This document shows, piece after piece, positions 58,048 through 64,000 of a DNA stretch of 64,000 nucleotides. The notes below the pieces were generated by a model. It was not told the origin of the DNA, searched no databases, and saw only the letters and a program-made list of their open reading frames with translations. The first letter of the stretch is position 1; every line of letters begins with the position of its first letter. Origin of the DNA: Chloroflexota bacterium (GTDB taxonomy: Bacteria; Chloroflexota; Anaerolineae; Aggregatilineales; Phototrophicaceae); assembly GCA_013388745.1 (NCBI GenBank), contig JACAER010000020.1:62001-126000 (forward strand). Reading direction: 5' to 3'. The position numbers were made by a program, and so were the translations under genes.

Positions 58048-58986
58048 ATGGATGCCGCGCCGGGGATGGTCTACAGCGTGATGGGGCCGCTGGTGCCGCA
58101 GGGCTTGGGCACGATCGACGGCCATACGCATGTGTGGATCGAGGCGGTGGGCGCGCAGGACGCCAACGCGCCGGTGCTGACAGCGCTGCCGGAAATCATC
58201 GCAGAAGTGATGGCCTACCACGCGGCGGGTGGTACGGCGATTGTGGACTGCCAGCCGGGTGGCTGCGGGCGCGACGGGCGGCGGCTGCTGGAAATCAGCG
58301 AACGCGCGCATGTGGCGATCATCGCGGCGACGGGCTTTCACCTGCGCCGCTACTATCCACCGTATGCGCCTGTGTTCCACAGCAGCGCGGATGACGCGCG
58401 CCAGCAGTTTATCGACGAATTGACGCATACGCTGGCCGAAAACGCGGGCAGCCCAACGCCTGTGCGCGCGGGGTTTATCAAGATCGCCTGCGAGGCGACG
58501 CTGGCCGCTAGTCCGCGCCATTTGATTGAGGCGGCGGTGCAGGCGGCGGTGGCAACAGACGCGGCGATTGAGGTGCATACCGAACGCGGCGCAGAGGCGG
58601 CGGCGATCATGCGCTTTATGCTGGACAAGGGGCTGCCGGCGGGCAAGCTGATTCTGTGCCATATGGACAAGCGCCCGGATGTGGCGCTGCACCGCGAACT
58701 GGCGCAGGCGGGGGTCGCGCTGGAATACGATACGTTTTTCCGCCCGAAGTATGGCGATGTGGTCTGGCCGCTGATCGAGCAAATGCTGGCGGCGGGGCAC
58801 GAGGACGCGCTGGTGCTGGCGACGGACATGGCCGACAGCAAGCTGCTGCTGACGAGCGCGGGCGGGCCGGGGGCGGCGGCGCTGCTGACCCAGGTGATCC
58901 CGCGTCTGAACGATATGGGTGTGCCTGCGGCGACAGTGCGCAAGCTGACCGGGCAGAATATCGCGCGGCGGCTGGCGCGCGGGTGA
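58048..58986 (+). CDS. Phosphotriesterase-family metal hydrolase (lactonase-like)
   Basis: A 312-residue TIM-barrel amidohydrolase. Metal ligands are visible: His26 and His28 (IDGHTHVW), Lys145 (GFIKIACE, likely carbamylated), His177 (IEVHTER), His205 (LCHMDK) and Asp260 (ATDMAD). This is the complete binuclear set of the phosphotriesterase family. Relatives in sugar operons hydrolyse phosphorylated sugar lactones. The context suggests opening of a sugar lactone or lactone phosphate made in the pathway. It starts five bases after the kinase stop. Confidence 0.88.
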   Translation: MDAAPGMVYSVMGPLVPQGLGTIDGHTHVWIEAVGAQDANAPVLTALPEIIAEVMAYHAAGGTAIVDCQPGGCGRDGRRLLEISERAHVAIIAATGFHLRRYYPPYAPVFHSSADDARQQFIDELTHTLAENAGSPTPVRAGFIKIACEATLAASPRHLIEAAVQAAVATDAAIEVHTERGAEAAAIMRFMLDKGLPAGKLILCHMDKRPDVALHRELAQAGVALEYDTFFRPKYGDVVWPLIEQMLAAGHEDALVLATDMADSKLLLTSAGGPGAAALLTQVIPRLNDMGVPAATVRKLTGQNIARRLARG

Positions 58987-59060
58987 CCTCACCCCCCGGC
59001 CCCCTCTCCATGTGCGGGGCAAAAGACGAGGGGCAGACGCGCCACATGGAGAGGGGGAGC
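58986..59060. repeat. Interspersed palindromic repeat, family 1 (copy e)
   Basis: CCTCACCCCCCGGCCCCCTC followed by TCCATGTG faces CACATGGAGAGGGGGAG. It sits inside the carbohydrate operon. The remainder of the 170-base gap to 59158 holds no gene. Confidence 0.8.
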
Positions 59061-59158
59061 AGTAGGGACGCTGCGAAGCAGAGGAGTGACCCACGAGGAC
59101 ATGACAGCGTTGAGAGGGTGTGCTGCAAATTCTGTGCTGTTGTTGAGGGAACGCATTT

Positions 59159-59749
59159 ATGAAAGATCATCCGTTCAGTTTTCAGGTGACGCTGGCCGAT
59201 GAGCCGCTCTCGGCCTACGACAATCGTATCCAGCGCCGGCTTTCGAATATGCGCGGCATTTTTTCCGATTCGGCGGCCTTCGAGGCGCTCATACAGGCCG
59301 AAGATCGCCTGATGTACGAGGTGTATGAGATCAAACGCCCGGAAGTGGCGGGCGAACTGCCCAACGGGCTAACGGTGCTGTATCCGGGGCTGGTGGGCGA
59401 AGAATTTTTTATGACCAAGGGGCATTTTCATAAGGTGCTGGAAACCGGCGAGTGGTATTACGGGCTGCGCGGCGAAGGCGTGATGGTGATGGAAACGCCG
59501 GAGGGCGATTGGGCTGTCGAACCGCTGCGCCCCAACGGGGTGGTGTATGTGCCGCCGCGCTGGGCGCACCGCACGGTGAACACGCGCCTGGATGCGAACC
59601 TCGTGTTCTATTGGGTGTATCCGGGGGACGCGGGGCACGACTACGGGACGATTGAAACACAGGGCTTCCGCAAGCTGGTGGTGCAGCGCGGCGGGCAGCC
59701 TGTGGTGATTGATAATCCACGCTGGTTAAATCCGGAGAAACGTACATGA
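59159..59749 (+). CDS. pgiA: Cupin-type glucose-6-phosphate isomerase
   Basis: A 196-residue cupin enzyme that interconverts glucose 6-phosphate and fructose 6-phosphate (metal-dependent archaeal/bacterial type). The metal ligands are His89 and His91 (KGHFHKV), Glu98 (ETGEWYYGLRGEG) and His137 (VPPRWAHRTVN), one position from the His88/His90/Glu97/His136 set of the Pyrococcus enzyme. The phosphate site is marked by a YNPGLVGEEF-like stretch (YPGLVGEEFFMTKG). Its presence in the operon may supply a sugar-phosphate isomerisation step. It overlaps the next gene by four bases. Confidence 0.9.
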   Translation: MKDHPFSFQVTLADEPLSAYDNRIQRRLSNMRGIFSDSAAFEALIQAEDRLMYEVYEIKRPEVAGELPNGLTVLYPGLVGEEFFMTKGHFHKVLETGEWYYGLRGEGVMVMETPEGDWAVEPLRPNGVVYVPPRWAHRTVNTRLDANLVFYWVYPGDAGHDYGTIETQGFRKLVVQRGGQPVVIDNPRWLNPEKRT

Positions 59750-60711
59750 CGCTCAAAGATTTGCGCGTGCTGGTCACCCCGACTTCTTATGCCATGAATG
59801 ACCCGTCGCTGCGCACGGAATTAGAGGCGCTGGTGGGGGAAGTGATCTATAATCCCACCGAGCATCCGCTGACGGCCAAAGAACTGCTGCCGCTGGTCAA
59901 GGATATTGACGGCTGGATCGCCGGGCTGGACGAAATCAGCGCCGAAGTGATCGAGGCTGCGCCCAAACTGCGCGTGATCGCGCGCTACGGGGTCGGGCTG
60001 GATAAGGTCGATCTGGAGGCGGCGAAACGCAGCGGCGTGGTGGTGACGTTCACGCCGGGGGCGAATGCGGTGTCGGTGGCAGAACTTTCTGTCGGGTTGA
60101 TGATCGCGCTGGCGCGTAAAGTGGTGCAGGGCAACCGCCGCACCAAGCTGGGCGAATGGCCGCGTCAAAAGGGCACGGCGATTTCGGGCAAAACTGTCGG
60201 GCTGCTGGGGTTGGGCGCGATCGGGCGGCGGGTGGCGCAGCTTTTGGGCGGCTTCGAGTGCCATATCGTGGGCTATGATCCAGCGGTGAGCGTCGGGCAG
60301 GCGGCGGGGTTCGGCGTGGAATGGGTCGAGGCCGATGAGGTGCTGCGGCGGGCGGATTTTCTGTCGCTGCATTTGCCGGTGGTGCCCGCCACCGAAAATA
60401 TGCTCAATCACGAACGCTTTGCCCTGATGAAGGACGGCGTGTATCTGATCAACACGGCGCGCAGCGAATTGATCGACGAGGACGCGCTGATCGCTGCGCT
60501 GCGCAGCGGCAAGGTGGCCGCCGCCGCGCTGGATACTTTCCGCCGCGAGCCACCGGGCGCCGATCATCCGGTGCTGCAATTCGAGCAGGTGATCGCGACA
60601 CCGCACGCGGGGGCGCATACCGACGATTCGATGAACGCGATGGGACGGATTGCGCTGAATGAGTGTCTGGCGGTGCTGCGCGGCGAGGAGCCGCACTTCC
60701 GCGTGGTGTAG
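59746..60711 (+). CDS. D-2-hydroxyacid dehydrogenase (3-phosphoglycerate-dehydrogenase-like)
   Basis: A 321-residue NAD(H)-dependent dehydrogenase. The nucleotide-binding motif is GLGAIG (155-160). The catalytic triad is Arg239 (NTARSELID), Glu268 (FRREPPG) and His287 (ATPHAGAHT). The N-terminal substrate domain has YGVGLDKVDLEAAKRSGVVVTFTPGANAVSVAELSVGLM. It resembles SerA without the ACT domain. In this sugar-catabolic setting it may oxidise or reduce a sugar acid instead of 3-phosphoglycerate. Stop and start overlap with the isomerase gene suggests coupled translation. Confidence 0.9.
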   Translation: MTLKDLRVLVTPTSYAMNDPSLRTELEALVGEVIYNPTEHPLTAKELLPLVKDIDGWIAGLDEISAEVIEAAPKLRVIARYGVGLDKVDLEAAKRSGVVVTFTPGANAVSVAELSVGLMIALARKVVQGNRRTKLGEWPRQKGTAISGKTVGLLGLGAIGRRVAQLLGGFECHIVGYDPAVSVGQAAGFGVEWVEADEVLRRADFLSLHLPVVPATENMLNHERFALMKDGVYLINTARSELIDEDALIAALRSGKVAAAALDTFRREPPGADHPVLQFEQVIATPHAGAHTDDSMNAMGRIALNECLAVLRGEEPHFRVV

Positions 60712-60834
60712 CCCTCACCCCTGCGTGCGTAAGGAGCGGGAGAAAAGCGCGGCGCGCCAAAATCGGCCTGAGCGAAAAACAGGTTAGGGATGGATACTCA
60801 GGGAATGTGGTTTCCCGGATCAAAAGGAACAGGC

Positions 60835-61479
60835 ATGGACAAGGCAAAAAGTCTGGAGCGGCTGCATACGCTGGGGCTGGTGGCGGTGATTCGCGGGCCT
60901 TCGGTGGATGGCACGCTGCGGCTGGTGGAGGCGCTGGTCAAGGGCGGTGTGACGGGCATCGAAATCACGTTCACGACGCCGAACGCATTAGAGGTCACGA
61001 ATAAGCTGCGCGCGGCTTTTGGCGATGCGATTCTGCTGGGCATGGGCACGCTGGTGGAGCCGGCGCAGGCGCAGCAGGCGCTCGACGCTGGCGCGACCTT
61101 TCTGGTCAGCCCACATACGGAGGCCGAACTGGCGCGCGCGATGACGGCCACCGGGCTGCCGACGATGCTGGGCGCGCTGACGCCGACAGAAGTGATGCTG
61201 GCGAAGCGGCTTGGCTCGGATGTGATTAAGCTATTTCCGGGTTCGCTGACCGGGCCAGCCTATGTCAAGGCGCTGAAAGGGCCGTTCCCTGATCTGCTGA
61301 TCATGCCGACAGGCGGCGTTTCGGCAGAAAATGTCAAAGAGTGGTTCGCTGCGGGGGTCTACGCGGTAGGCGCGGGCAGCGAATTGTGCCCGCCGCAGCT
61401 TATCAAAGAAGGCCGCTTCGATGAACTGCAAGCGCGCGCCGAACGTTTTGCGCAGGCGGTGCGCGCGGCGCGGAGTTAA
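60835..61479 (+). CDS. KDPG/KHG aldolase-family enzyme
   Basis: A 214-residue TIM-barrel aldolase. The catalytic residues are Glu43 (GIEITFTTPNA) and Lys132 (VIKLFPGS), which match Glu45 and Lys133 of E. coli Eda. IMPTGGVSAENVKEWFAAG binds the phosphate. It cleaves 2-keto-3-deoxy-6-phosphogluconate or a near relative to pyruvate and an aldehyde. The start is ATG 60835 with AGGAACAGGC ahead; a longer frame from 60790 is less likely. The preceding 120 bases contain half of a family 1 repeat. The next gene begins four bases after the stop. Confidence 0.92.
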   Translation: MDKAKSLERLHTLGLVAVIRGPSVDGTLRLVEALVKGGVTGIEITFTTPNALEVTNKLRAAFGDAILLGMGTLVEPAQAQQALDAGATFLVSPHTEAELARAMTATGLPTMLGALTPTEVMLAKRLGSDVIKLFPGSLTGPAYVKALKGPFPDLLIMPTGGVSAENVKEWFAAGVYAVGAGSELCPPQLIKEGRFDELQARAERFAQAVRAARS

Positions 61480-61483
61480 CGCG

Positions 61484-62440
61484 ATGTTCACGGCCAAAAC
61501 AGTGCCTACGTTTTATTTTATCGGTGTCAGCACCGCGCGTTCGTCGATTATGCCGGTGTTTCCGCGCTGGATGCAGGCGTTGGGGTACAACGATGTCGTG
61601 ATCGAAGGCATCGACCATCCGCTGCATGATGACCCGGCGGCCTACCGGCGCACGGTGGAGTTTATCAAACACGATGCGCGCTCGTTGGGCGGACTGGTGA
61701 CGACGCATAAGATTGACCTGCTGCACGCCGCGCGCGATTATTTTGATTATCTGGATGAGTCGGCGCAGCGCCTCGGCGAAGTATCGTGCATCAGCAAGCG
61801 CGGGGCGCTGCTGGCCGGGCACGCCAAAGACCCGCTGACCAGCCGCCTGAGCTTAGAGGCCGTGCTGGGCGAAAATTATTTCGCGCGCACAGGCGGGCAT
61901 GTGCTGTGCTTCGGCGCGGGCGGCGCGGGCAAGGCAATCGCGCTGTATCTGCTGCAAAAAAGCGGCGATCAACCGTCCAAAATGATCGTGACGGACATCG
62001 CCGCCGCGCGTCTGGAGGCGCTGCGCGCGCTGATTAATCAGATGCCGCCGCGTATCAGCTTCGATCTGATGCTGATGCCAGCCGGCAGCAGCGGTGATGA
62101 TCTGCTCGCCGCGTTACCCGAAGGCAGCGTAGTGATTAACGCCACAGGCATGGGCAAGGATACGCCTGGCTCGCCCATCAGCGATCAGGCGCTTTTTCCG
62201 CGTCACGGCGTTGTCTGGGAACTGAATTATCGCGGCGATCTGCTGTTCTGGCATCAGGCTATGGCGCAGGCGGCCAAACAGCATCTGACTGTCGAGGATG
62301 GCTGGGTATATTTTTTGCACGGCTGGACCCAGGTGATCGCCGAAGTGCTGCACCTGGAGCTGACGGCGGAAAAGTTCGCGCAGTTGGCAGCGATCGCCGC
62401 TGACCTGCGCCCGCCGCTGACGCCCAAGACGGCGGGCTGA
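61484..62440 (+). CDS. Shikimate/quinate dehydrogenase-like NAD(P)-dependent oxidoreductase
   Basis: A 318-residue protein with the AroE two-domain layout. The substrate domain has FYFIGVSTARSSIMPVF (the S-x-S region) and LVTTHKIDL with Lys76 in the place of the catalytic lysine. The NAD(P)-binding part is LCFGAGGAGKAIALYLL, and NATGMGKDTPGSP is the usual following motif. The acidic partner and the rest of the shikimate pocket are less conserved, and it is longer than AroE (about 270 residues). As the last gene of a carbohydrate operon it is more likely to act on a sugar acid or polyol than in the aromatic pathway. Confidence 0.82.
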   Translation: MFTAKTVPTFYFIGVSTARSSIMPVFPRWMQALGYNDVVIEGIDHPLHDDPAAYRRTVEFIKHDARSLGGLVTTHKIDLLHAARDYFDYLDESAQRLGEVSCISKRGALLAGHAKDPLTSRLSLEAVLGENYFARTGGHVLCFGAGGAGKAIALYLLQKSGDQPSKMIVTDIAAARLEALRALINQMPPRISFDLMLMPAGSSGDDLLAALPEGSVVINATGMGKDTPGSPISDQALFPRHGVVWELNYRGDLLFWHQAMAQAAKQHLTVEDGWVYFLHGWTQVIAEVLHLELTAEKFAQLAAIAADLRPPLTPKTAG

Positions 62441-62509
62441 GGCCAGCGCCGCGATTTTTCGGGGCGCTGAGCAGCAGCAAACGGGATTGGGAACGGTAAA
62501 AGTGTCTCC

Positions 62510-63508
62510 CTACGAGTTGGCGGTTTTGTCGCTGTTTTTGGCGAAGCGCGCTCGCTGCAAGTTCATCGTCGTCGCGGAAGTGGCGTAGACGCTCATGCTG
62601 CCCTGCGTGATCGTGCCATAGCCTTCGACGACCAGAAAATCTTTGGGATCATCGAGCGCGGTGGCGATTTTCGCCCACTGTTTGGTCGGGATGTAGACGA
62701 TGTAATGGGTGGGCGTTTCCGGCGGCTGCGGCACGCCCTTGGGCATGAAGCCGCCTTTGCTGACGCGCGAAAAATGCACCACCACGCAGCCGGTCTGCGG
62801 GATCACTTTTTCCGGGCGGCCAATCGCCGTGTGTTTCGCCATTTGCGTGCTGCCGCTCTCTTTGAGCAGGTCGAGCAGCACGTCGCGGCGCTGCGCGAAA
62901 TCAAAGGGCGGTTCTTTGCGCGCGGGCGGTCTCGGCGCGGCCCGCGCCGTTTGGGGCTGGTCTTTCGAGTTGAACTTGGGCAATATCTCTCTGAAACGCT
63001 CGATGCCTATCTCCGCCTTGAGCAGGTAAAAGAAGACGCCGCCGGGGGTGCGCCTGCGGCTGCCGTCTTCGACCATCAGGCCGCCCTCGGCTTCGAGCCG
63101 GAGCGCTTTTTTAAGCACAGCGTTGGTTTGGTCATAGCCCACTTGCTCTACGATGCGAATGAGCAGTTCGCGGGTGCGCGGGTGTCTTTCGTTCAGTTTT
63201 CTGGCCATTTCGCGCCCCAGATTCTCCGGGGTTTTTTCGCGCTTGGCGGTGAAGTAGATAGCCAGCGGGCCGTATTCTTCGCTGTTTTCGTAGCCCGGAA
63301 AGACGTAGCCGCGCAGGCGCGCGATGACTTCCCGCGCCGCTTCAACGGTTGCCATTCTGATGATCGCGTGCTTGGAAGGGATGTTCCTGTCCAGCTTGAT
63401 AGGGCGATTAAAACTGACGACCTCGCCGATCTCCTCGAACAGGGCGCGCAGTTGTTCATCGCTGTACTCACGGGGCAGAGGCGCAACAAACAATTCGCTG
63501 TCAACCAT
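62510..63508 (-). CDS. RNA-binding protein with RRM and PHAX-like domains
   Basis: A 332-residue protein. Residues 3-88 form an RRM-type fold (LFVAPLPREYSDEQLRALFE, HAIIRMATVEAAREVIARLRG). Residues 95-165 match the PHAX RNA-binding domain, including the highly diagnostic DGSRRRTPGGVFFYLLK (about 148-164), preceded by ELLIRIVEQVGYDQTNAVLKKALRLEAEGGLM. A basic Pro-rich linker follows (RAAPRPPARKEPP), then an unassigned C-terminal domain (GCVVVHFSRVSKGG, PTHYIVYIPTKQWAKIA, FLVVEGYGTITQGSMSVYAT). PHAX is best known from eukaryotic snRNA export. A single-stranded-RNA-binding role is likely; the bacterial function is unknown. Confidence 0.8.
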   Translation of the reverse strand: MVDSELFVAPLPREYSDEQLRALFEEIGEVVSFNRPIKLDRNIPSKHAIIRMATVEAAREVIARLRGYVFPGYENSEEYGPLAIYFTAKREKTPENLGREMARKLNERHPRTRELLIRIVEQVGYDQTNAVLKKALRLEAEGGLMVEDGSRRRTPGGVFFYLLKAEIGIERFREILPKFNSKDQPQTARAAPRPPARKEPPFDFAQRRDVLLDLLKESGSTQMAKHTAIGRPEKVIPQTGCVVVHFSRVSKGGFMPKGVPQPPETPTHYIVYIPTKQWAKIATALDDPKDFLVVEGYGTITQGSMSVYATSATTMNLQRARFAKNSDKTANS

Positions 63509-63620
63509 GCCTTGACCTCGCAGATCGCCAACAATATGTTTAGCATTATAGCCTATCTGCGCTCAATTAGCCTGTCCATTTTTTCTGGGCAGCGCGGCAA
63601 ACGGTTTATGGACACGCGCC

Positions 63621-63651
63621 AAAAATAAAAGAGGGGCACAGGCCCCTCTTG
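63621..63651 (-). terminator. Rho-independent terminator
   Basis: On the minus strand AAGAGGGGCC and GCCCCTCTT pair around a short loop, followed by TTATTTTT. It lies right after the stop of the gene at the right edge. Confidence 0.85.
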
Positions 63652-63665
63652 AATCAGACAACCGA

Positions 63666-64000
63666 TTATCCCTGTACGGTGATCGTCAGCGGCGTATAGG
63701 ACACAGCGGTATAGCTGCCGTTCGCGCTGGTGATATACAGATCACAGTTGAGTGTAACGCTGCCGGCGGCTGCCGCGCGCGCGTTCACGGTGACGACGAT
63801 GCCGCCGACGCTGACCGGGGGCACGCCGGAGGCCTGCGTGATGGCGTAGTAGAAGTAATCCGGGTAGTTGAAATTGTTCTGGTTGACGCTGGAGCCGGGC
63901 GCGAAGACTGTGCCTGTGGTCAGCGATTGGCCGGCAGCCGGGCCATCGGGCGTAAAAGCGCAGTCGAATTCGGCCATACGGACACCGCCGCCGGGCGCGG
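63666..64000 (-). CDS. C-terminal part of a secreted-type protein (partial at right edge)
   Basis: The frame is open to the right edge of the window, so the ATG at 63977 is probably internal. The visible 111 residues are beta-rich and low in charge: MAEFDCAFTPDGPAAGQSLT, NFNYPDYFYYAITQASGVPP, VVTVNARAAAAGSVTLNCDL, YTAVSYTPLTITVQG. Thr/Ser/Asn/Tyr richness and lack of Lys point to an extracellular domain. The family is not recognised. A clear terminator follows the stop codon. Confidence 0.55.
   Translation of the reverse strand, partial: APGGGVRMAEFDCAFTPDGPAAGQSLTTGTVFAPGSSVNQNNFNYPDYFYYAITQASGVPPVSVGGIVVTVNARAAAAGSVTLNCDLYITSANGSYTAVSYTPLTITVQG

Noticed and set aside
61484..62440. Assignment as the biosynthetic shikimate dehydrogenase aroE
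   Set aside because: It is longer than AroE, the pocket is only partly conserved and it is the last gene of a sugar operon, so no symbol was given.
1..64000. CRISPR arrays, tRNA and rRNA genes
   Set aside because: No regularly spaced direct repeats and no cloverleaf-like or rRNA-like stretches were noticed on reading. The palindromic families are irregularly spaced and are not CRISPR.

Overview
The window is GC-rich, bacterial and fully coding-dense, with Gram-positive-like purine-rich ribosome binding sites. The gene content suggests a Chloroflexota (Anaerolineae-like) genome: ABC sugar transporters with 'ASAQ/VSAQ' signal peptides, DUF5666/PepSY secreted proteins, Pro/Thr-rich linkers, many radical SAM-SPASM enzymes, and interspersed CCTCACCCC...GGAGAGGGGG palindromes. 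That placement is inference; there is no rRNA or tRNA in the window to anchor it.

Layout. 1-2600: the end of an unidentified gene, a cupin/phosphomannose-isomerase-like protein, a cyclic-nucleotide-binding-domain protein and a remnant of a winged-helix regulator. 2605-8074 (minus): a TroABCD-type Mn/Zn ABC transporter behind a DtxR/MntR-type operator, with an EamA transporter inserted between its two permease genes. 8294-17099 (minus): nine tightly packed genes, five of them radical SAM proteins, with two PqqD-like adaptors, a glycosyltransferase-like protein and a Tat-exported SH3b protein that ends in a very cysteine-rich tail. I read this as a candidate peptide/protein maturation (RiPP-like) system and as the most novel part of the window. 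17100-19942: a gene fragment, a four-repeat DUF5666-PepSY secreted protein and a GNAT acetyltransferase. 20024-22205: two polyamine-type ABC permeases. 22385-29916: CorA; a GH63-like glycosidase divergent from a LacI regulator with two operator palindromes between them; and a sugar ABC transporter. 30057-30940: an ECF sigma factor with a small zinc-finger anti-sigma protein. 30992-38997 (minus, with visibly AT-richer stretches): two PAS histidine kinases, a primase-polymerase, an esterase and a membrane lipoprotein with a C-terminal TIR domain. 39306-44534: acetyl-CoA synthetase, a PII-like protein next to a CPA2 antiporter, a small ORF and a GT-C-like membrane protein.

44909-62440 (plus) is one long carbohydrate uptake and catabolism cluster: a royal-jelly/SMP-30-like protein, a gluconokinase-like FGGY kinase, a DHDPS-family aldolase, an acetoacetate-decarboxylase-family protein, an ABC importer with two different ATPases and a small membrane protein (the layout of glycerol-type importers), DeoC, a second FGGY kinase, a phosphotriesterase-family hydrolase, a cupin glucose-6-phosphate isomerase, a 2-hydroxyacid dehydrogenase, a KDPG-aldolase-family enzyme and a shikimate-dehydrogenase-like enzyme. 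Two promoters in this cluster carry the same palindrome, CCTGTCATGACAGG (one with a single mismatch), which suggests a single GntR-type regulator not encoded in the window.

The right end holds an RRM protein with a PHAX-like RNA-binding domain, an unusual find in a bacterium, and a partial secreted-type protein running off the edge.
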